NCBI GenBank assembly: GCA_010279815.1
Contig: QEOQ01000640.1
Span: 940,319 to 1,004,318 of the forward strand
Source: Brachionus plicatilis
Taxonomy: Eukaryota > Rotifera > Eurotatoria > Ploima > Brachionidae
Direction: 5' to 3'
Length of the DNA stretch: 64,000 bases
Below are positions 61,011-64,000 of this stretch, piece by piece. The translations under genes and the position numbers were made by a program. Positions within the stretch are counted from its first letter, which is position 1; the number at the start of each line of letters is the position of its first letter. The notes under the pieces are model-generated. The model did no database searches and was not told the DNA's origin. It saw only the letters and a list, made by a program, of their open reading frames with translations.

Positions 61011-62371
61011 ATTTTAACCCAAAGATGTATTTCTAGCTTGCTTTTAAAATTAAAAAATATTTTAATAATTCAATAAATTTTTTTTTTTAATAAAAAATAA
61101 TTGTTTATTTTAATTGATATTTATTTTTTAGCAAAACAAATATAGAAATAAGTTAAAATTTATTAGGGGCATCGCAATGTATATGAGCTAAAATCAAAAA
61201 TTTGTATTTTAAATCATTAACATATTAAATTAACTATATACTATCGATTAACTTAAATCTATAAAATTCAAACTAAATATTCGATTTTAATAGCATTTAT
61301 TGATTTGCTTCAGATTTAGTATATTTTTTTATAATTATTAGAAAATTCAATAAATTTACTGAATAAATAAATATTTTTGCTATTTCTTTTTAATTAATTT
61401 ATATTACTGACCATATAACATTTTGTCTTTTTTTATTTTATATTAAAAAGTAATTAAATATTTTACTTGATATTTAAGTAAAAAAAATCTAGAAAATATG
61501 CTTTTTATTAAAAAATAAATGTGTTAACAAAAAGAAAAACAATTCATTAAAATTAACTGGCGGTATAAAAATTTTTTTGTCTAACTTCTTCTTCTTCTTT
61601 TCACTTACGCTCTCTGTAGAACATACTGTATGCTTTTGGCGGTTATTATTGATTGATCTCATGTAAGTTTCATCTTTTTTAGCTCTCTGTTAATTTATCT
61701 TCGTTATCTTTGGTCTTACATTATTCCTAAAGACTTGGGGAGTTAATTCTAGGAACTCTCTATTCTGGCATTCAAGATATTCCCAAGCTTCTTAAGTCGT
61801 TTTCTTCCTATCGTGGTGTAGATTGTTTTTGTTTAACTCTCCATTTGAAATAAATTTTGCAAAGAGGCTCATCATATAAAATACTTCGATTAAAAGGAAA
61901 ATTCAAACCAAAATAATCGTATTTATTTTTTATTTAACTAGACTGTTTAAAAATTTAATCTGGTATTCAAACTTAAATAAGCGGCTTCCAAACCAGCTTT
62001 AGTCTATAGAATGCATTTATAGCCTTCGGTATTCTGTAACGAATGTCTTACCGAGAACTGTTCCAAGATACATTAATGCACAGAAAAGCGGACTTGTATT
62101 ACTTTTTTATAGATTTAGCTTATTCTAAGTAATTTTCGGTAAATTTTTGATTTAAAAAAATTATGTTAACTAGAGAGCACATTTTAGAGTAAACAATGTG
62201 GAAAATAATATAGGTATTACTATATAGTAAGGTATTTGTAAAATTTTTATTTAGCCTCCAAATTTTTTTTGTTTCATTTGTAATAATCATCAAAGATATT
62301 TATTCCATGTGAATATCTTTACATCATGTAAAAATCATGTAAGACATATAATCAAAATAACCTTTTAACTA
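61011..62371. other. Intergenic region
   Basis: No gene. 61570-61870 is less AT-rich than its flanks. On the minus strand it has a 20-odd codon open stretch (TIYTTIGRKRLKKLGNILNA) bounded by stops, perhaps a relic of a mobile element. AATAAA-type motifs around 61070 could serve the small gene upstream. Confidence 0.5.
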
Positions 62372-63206
62372 CAGTGGGAATTTCAAAAACGACATGCCCC
62401 CTAAGGTCGCGACCGCCGAACCGTACCATTATCGGCGCCGTACCGATCCAACAACGGCGCCGAACCGTACCAGCCGTACCAAACGAACCGTAACATAGAC
62501 GGCGCCGTACCGAACCAACAACGGCGCCGAACCGTACCAGCCGTACCAAACGAACCGTAACATAGACGGCGCCGTACCGATCCAACAACGGCGCCGAACC
62601 GTACCAGCCGTACCAAACGAACCGTAACATAGACGGCGCCGTACCGATCCAACAACGGCGCCGAACCGTACCAGCCAAACCGAACCGTAGCAGCCGAACC
62701 GAACCGTACCAAATGAACCGTACCATAGACGGCGCCGAACCCTACCAGCCGTACCAAACGAACCGTACCATAAACGGCGTTACCGAACCAAAAACGGCGC
62801 CAAACCGTACTAGCCGAACCGTGCCATAAGCGGCGCCGAACCGAACCACCAGCCGAACAACCGCCCGAACCGAACCGAACTGAACCAGCGGCCGAACCCA
62901 ACTGAACCATCAGCCGAACCAATAATTAAAATTTTCCAGTGTACAAAAAATAAAATTTTTTGCTAAACTACTTTAAATCTTTAATAAAAAATCTTTTTGC
63001 TTAATTTTTTAGAATTTTGATCAGGATATAGTTATTCGGATAAAAAAAGTTTTTATTAAAGATTTAAAGTAGTTTTGTAAAAAATTTTATTTTTTGTACA
63101 CCGGAAAATTTTAATTATTGATTCGGCTGGTACGGTACGGCACCGATAATGGTACGGTTCGGCGGTCGCGACCATAGGGGGCATGTCGTTTTTGAAATTC
63201 CCACTG
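62372..63206. mobile_element. Palindromic TIR element with 67-bp GC array
   Basis: 835-bp element beginning CAGTGGGAATTTCAAAAACG at left, mirrored at the right end. The arms match through the GGTCGCGACCGCCGAACCGT block and again, near the centre, through AATAATTAAAATTTTCC and the following AT-rich 85 bp (62922-63003 against 63049-63120). TA precedes the left end but TG follows the right end. CAGT ends suit Tc1/mariner-type elements. Only the left arm carries the expanded tandem array. Long minus-strand open frames here are repeat artefacts. Confidence 0.8.
62416..62920. repeat. 67-bp GC-rich minisatellite
   Basis: Units begin at 62461, 62528, 62595 and 62662 (exact 67-bp spacing), each opening CGAACCGTACCAGCC. 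After the last one come degenerate shorter derivatives up to about 62920. Units are built from CCGAACCGTAC and GGCGCCG subrepeats. Composition is strongly GC-rich in an AT-rich region. Confidence 0.9.
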
Positions 63207-64000
63207 TGTTAGATGCTTGCCATACAATTTTTATGAAGTGTTTGCTTGCTTGTTATTACATTCATAGTACATTTTTTGTAGTCAAAGTTTTTCTGAATTG
63301 AAACAATCTAATTGAAAAAACTTTACAGTCCTGAATAGTTTGATTTTTTTTTATTGCCAAATGAGCTTTAAATTTTTGTGCAATAAATTTTCAGAGATGA
63401 ATCTTCCCATTAAATATCAACTTTTATTATTAAAAAAAATCCCTCATATAAAAAAAGAAAAAAATCAAATAAAATAAAAGAACTAAAATAGTAAAAATTT
63501 TCAATTTCAATTTTATATATTTTAAATTTTAAAGTCAATGTTTTCTTTTTTGTGTTTTTAGAAGACTATGAAAGTAGACTTTTTAACAGATTTTTACTCT
63601 TTAAAAAAGTTTTACCTTATCAAAAGTAGATCTCCAAAATTAATCTCTTAATTTTTTTTCTGCGCCACACATATTTAATTATTAATAAACTGAATTGAAT
63701 ATGATAACTTAATTTTTAAGAAAAAGAGATATTAAAGAGATGAGCCGTAAAGGTAATTTTTTACGAACTATCTTTTTGACATCATGTAAAAACATTGGGT
63801 AAATTTAGACATATTTAAAGAAAAAAATGGCAGAAATGTTGAATATTTTGATAAATAATAAATTAATTATTGTGTGAAAATAAGTGTCAAATATTTGGCT
63901 TTCCAATAACTAGAATTTAATAATTTATAGAAATTTTTTCATTTTTTCGAAAATTTACCTTGATTAAATTATTATTTTACGTTAATTAGCATACATTTTT
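63207..64000. other. Terminal non-coding stretch
   Basis: AT-rich sequence to the window edge; no supportable feature. A gene could begin beyond the edge. Confidence 0.5.

Noticed and set aside
62352..62922. Long minus-strand open frames rich in Val, Arg, Leu and Gly (124 and 173 codons)
   Set aside because: They run through the 67-bp GC-rich array, whose units lack stop codons in these frames; the repetitive protein is a by-product of the repeat.
1..64000. CRISPR arrays, operons or bacterial-type promoters
   Set aside because: All genes are eukaryotic with spliceosomal introns; no regular direct-repeat/spacer array is present.

Overview
The window is AT-rich metazoan nuclear DNA. The evidence is spliced genes with short GT-AG introns (mostly 45-70 nt), animal-specific genes (a rhodopsin-class amine receptor, a RING-MATH protein, a tandem P-type-trefoil glycosidase) and many small DNA transposons plus a CR1-like LINE. 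The compact exons and extreme AT content would suit a small-genome invertebrate such as a monogonont rotifer, but that is inference; the taxon is not proven from the sequence.

Layout. 0-3.5 kb: a secreted three-repeat protein (+) facing a VWA-domain protein with a C-terminal CaaX box (-). 3.9-7.6 kb: a transposon graveyard: an old AT-drifted LINE copy interrupted by a fold-back MITE, then a piggyBac-like cluster holding another terminal-inverted-repeat (TIR) element that carries an R3H-domain fragment, and a second MITE family. 7.9-8.9 kb: an unrecognised single-exon protein. 9.6-10.7 kb: a Mutator-like element with a FLYWCH remnant and a pogo/Tc1-like MITE. 11.2-12.6 kb: a RING/coiled-coil/MATH gene (-). 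13.5-16.9 kb: a younger GC-rich CR1-like LINE (-), dead through a stop and frameshifts. 18.8-26.1 kb: one five-exon gene for a secreted double GH31 alpha-glucosidase. 28.1-36.3 kb: separase (+), about 14 exons. 37.4-39.8 kb: an intronless muscarinic-like receptor (-). 39.8-56.3 kb: a 16.5-kb stretch with no supportable gene, lying 5' of the receptor. 56.3-59.0 kb: the calcium-binding mitochondrial aspartate/glutamate carrier, 12 exons. 59.3-61.0 kb: a small three-exon gene whose first intron holds two MITEs. 62.4-63.2 kb: a palindromic TIR element, one arm of which contains a GC-rich 67-bp tandem array.

The genes look like an ordinary mixed neighbourhood (digestive glycosidase, mitosis protease, neurotransmitter receptor, mitochondrial carrier), with no operon-like logic. 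The unusual material is the mobile DNA. At least eight TIR or fold-back elements, several nested, can be dated against each other inside the window, and two appear to carry captured domains. Exon joins were worked out by eye from reading frame and splice consensus; no alignment or search was run.
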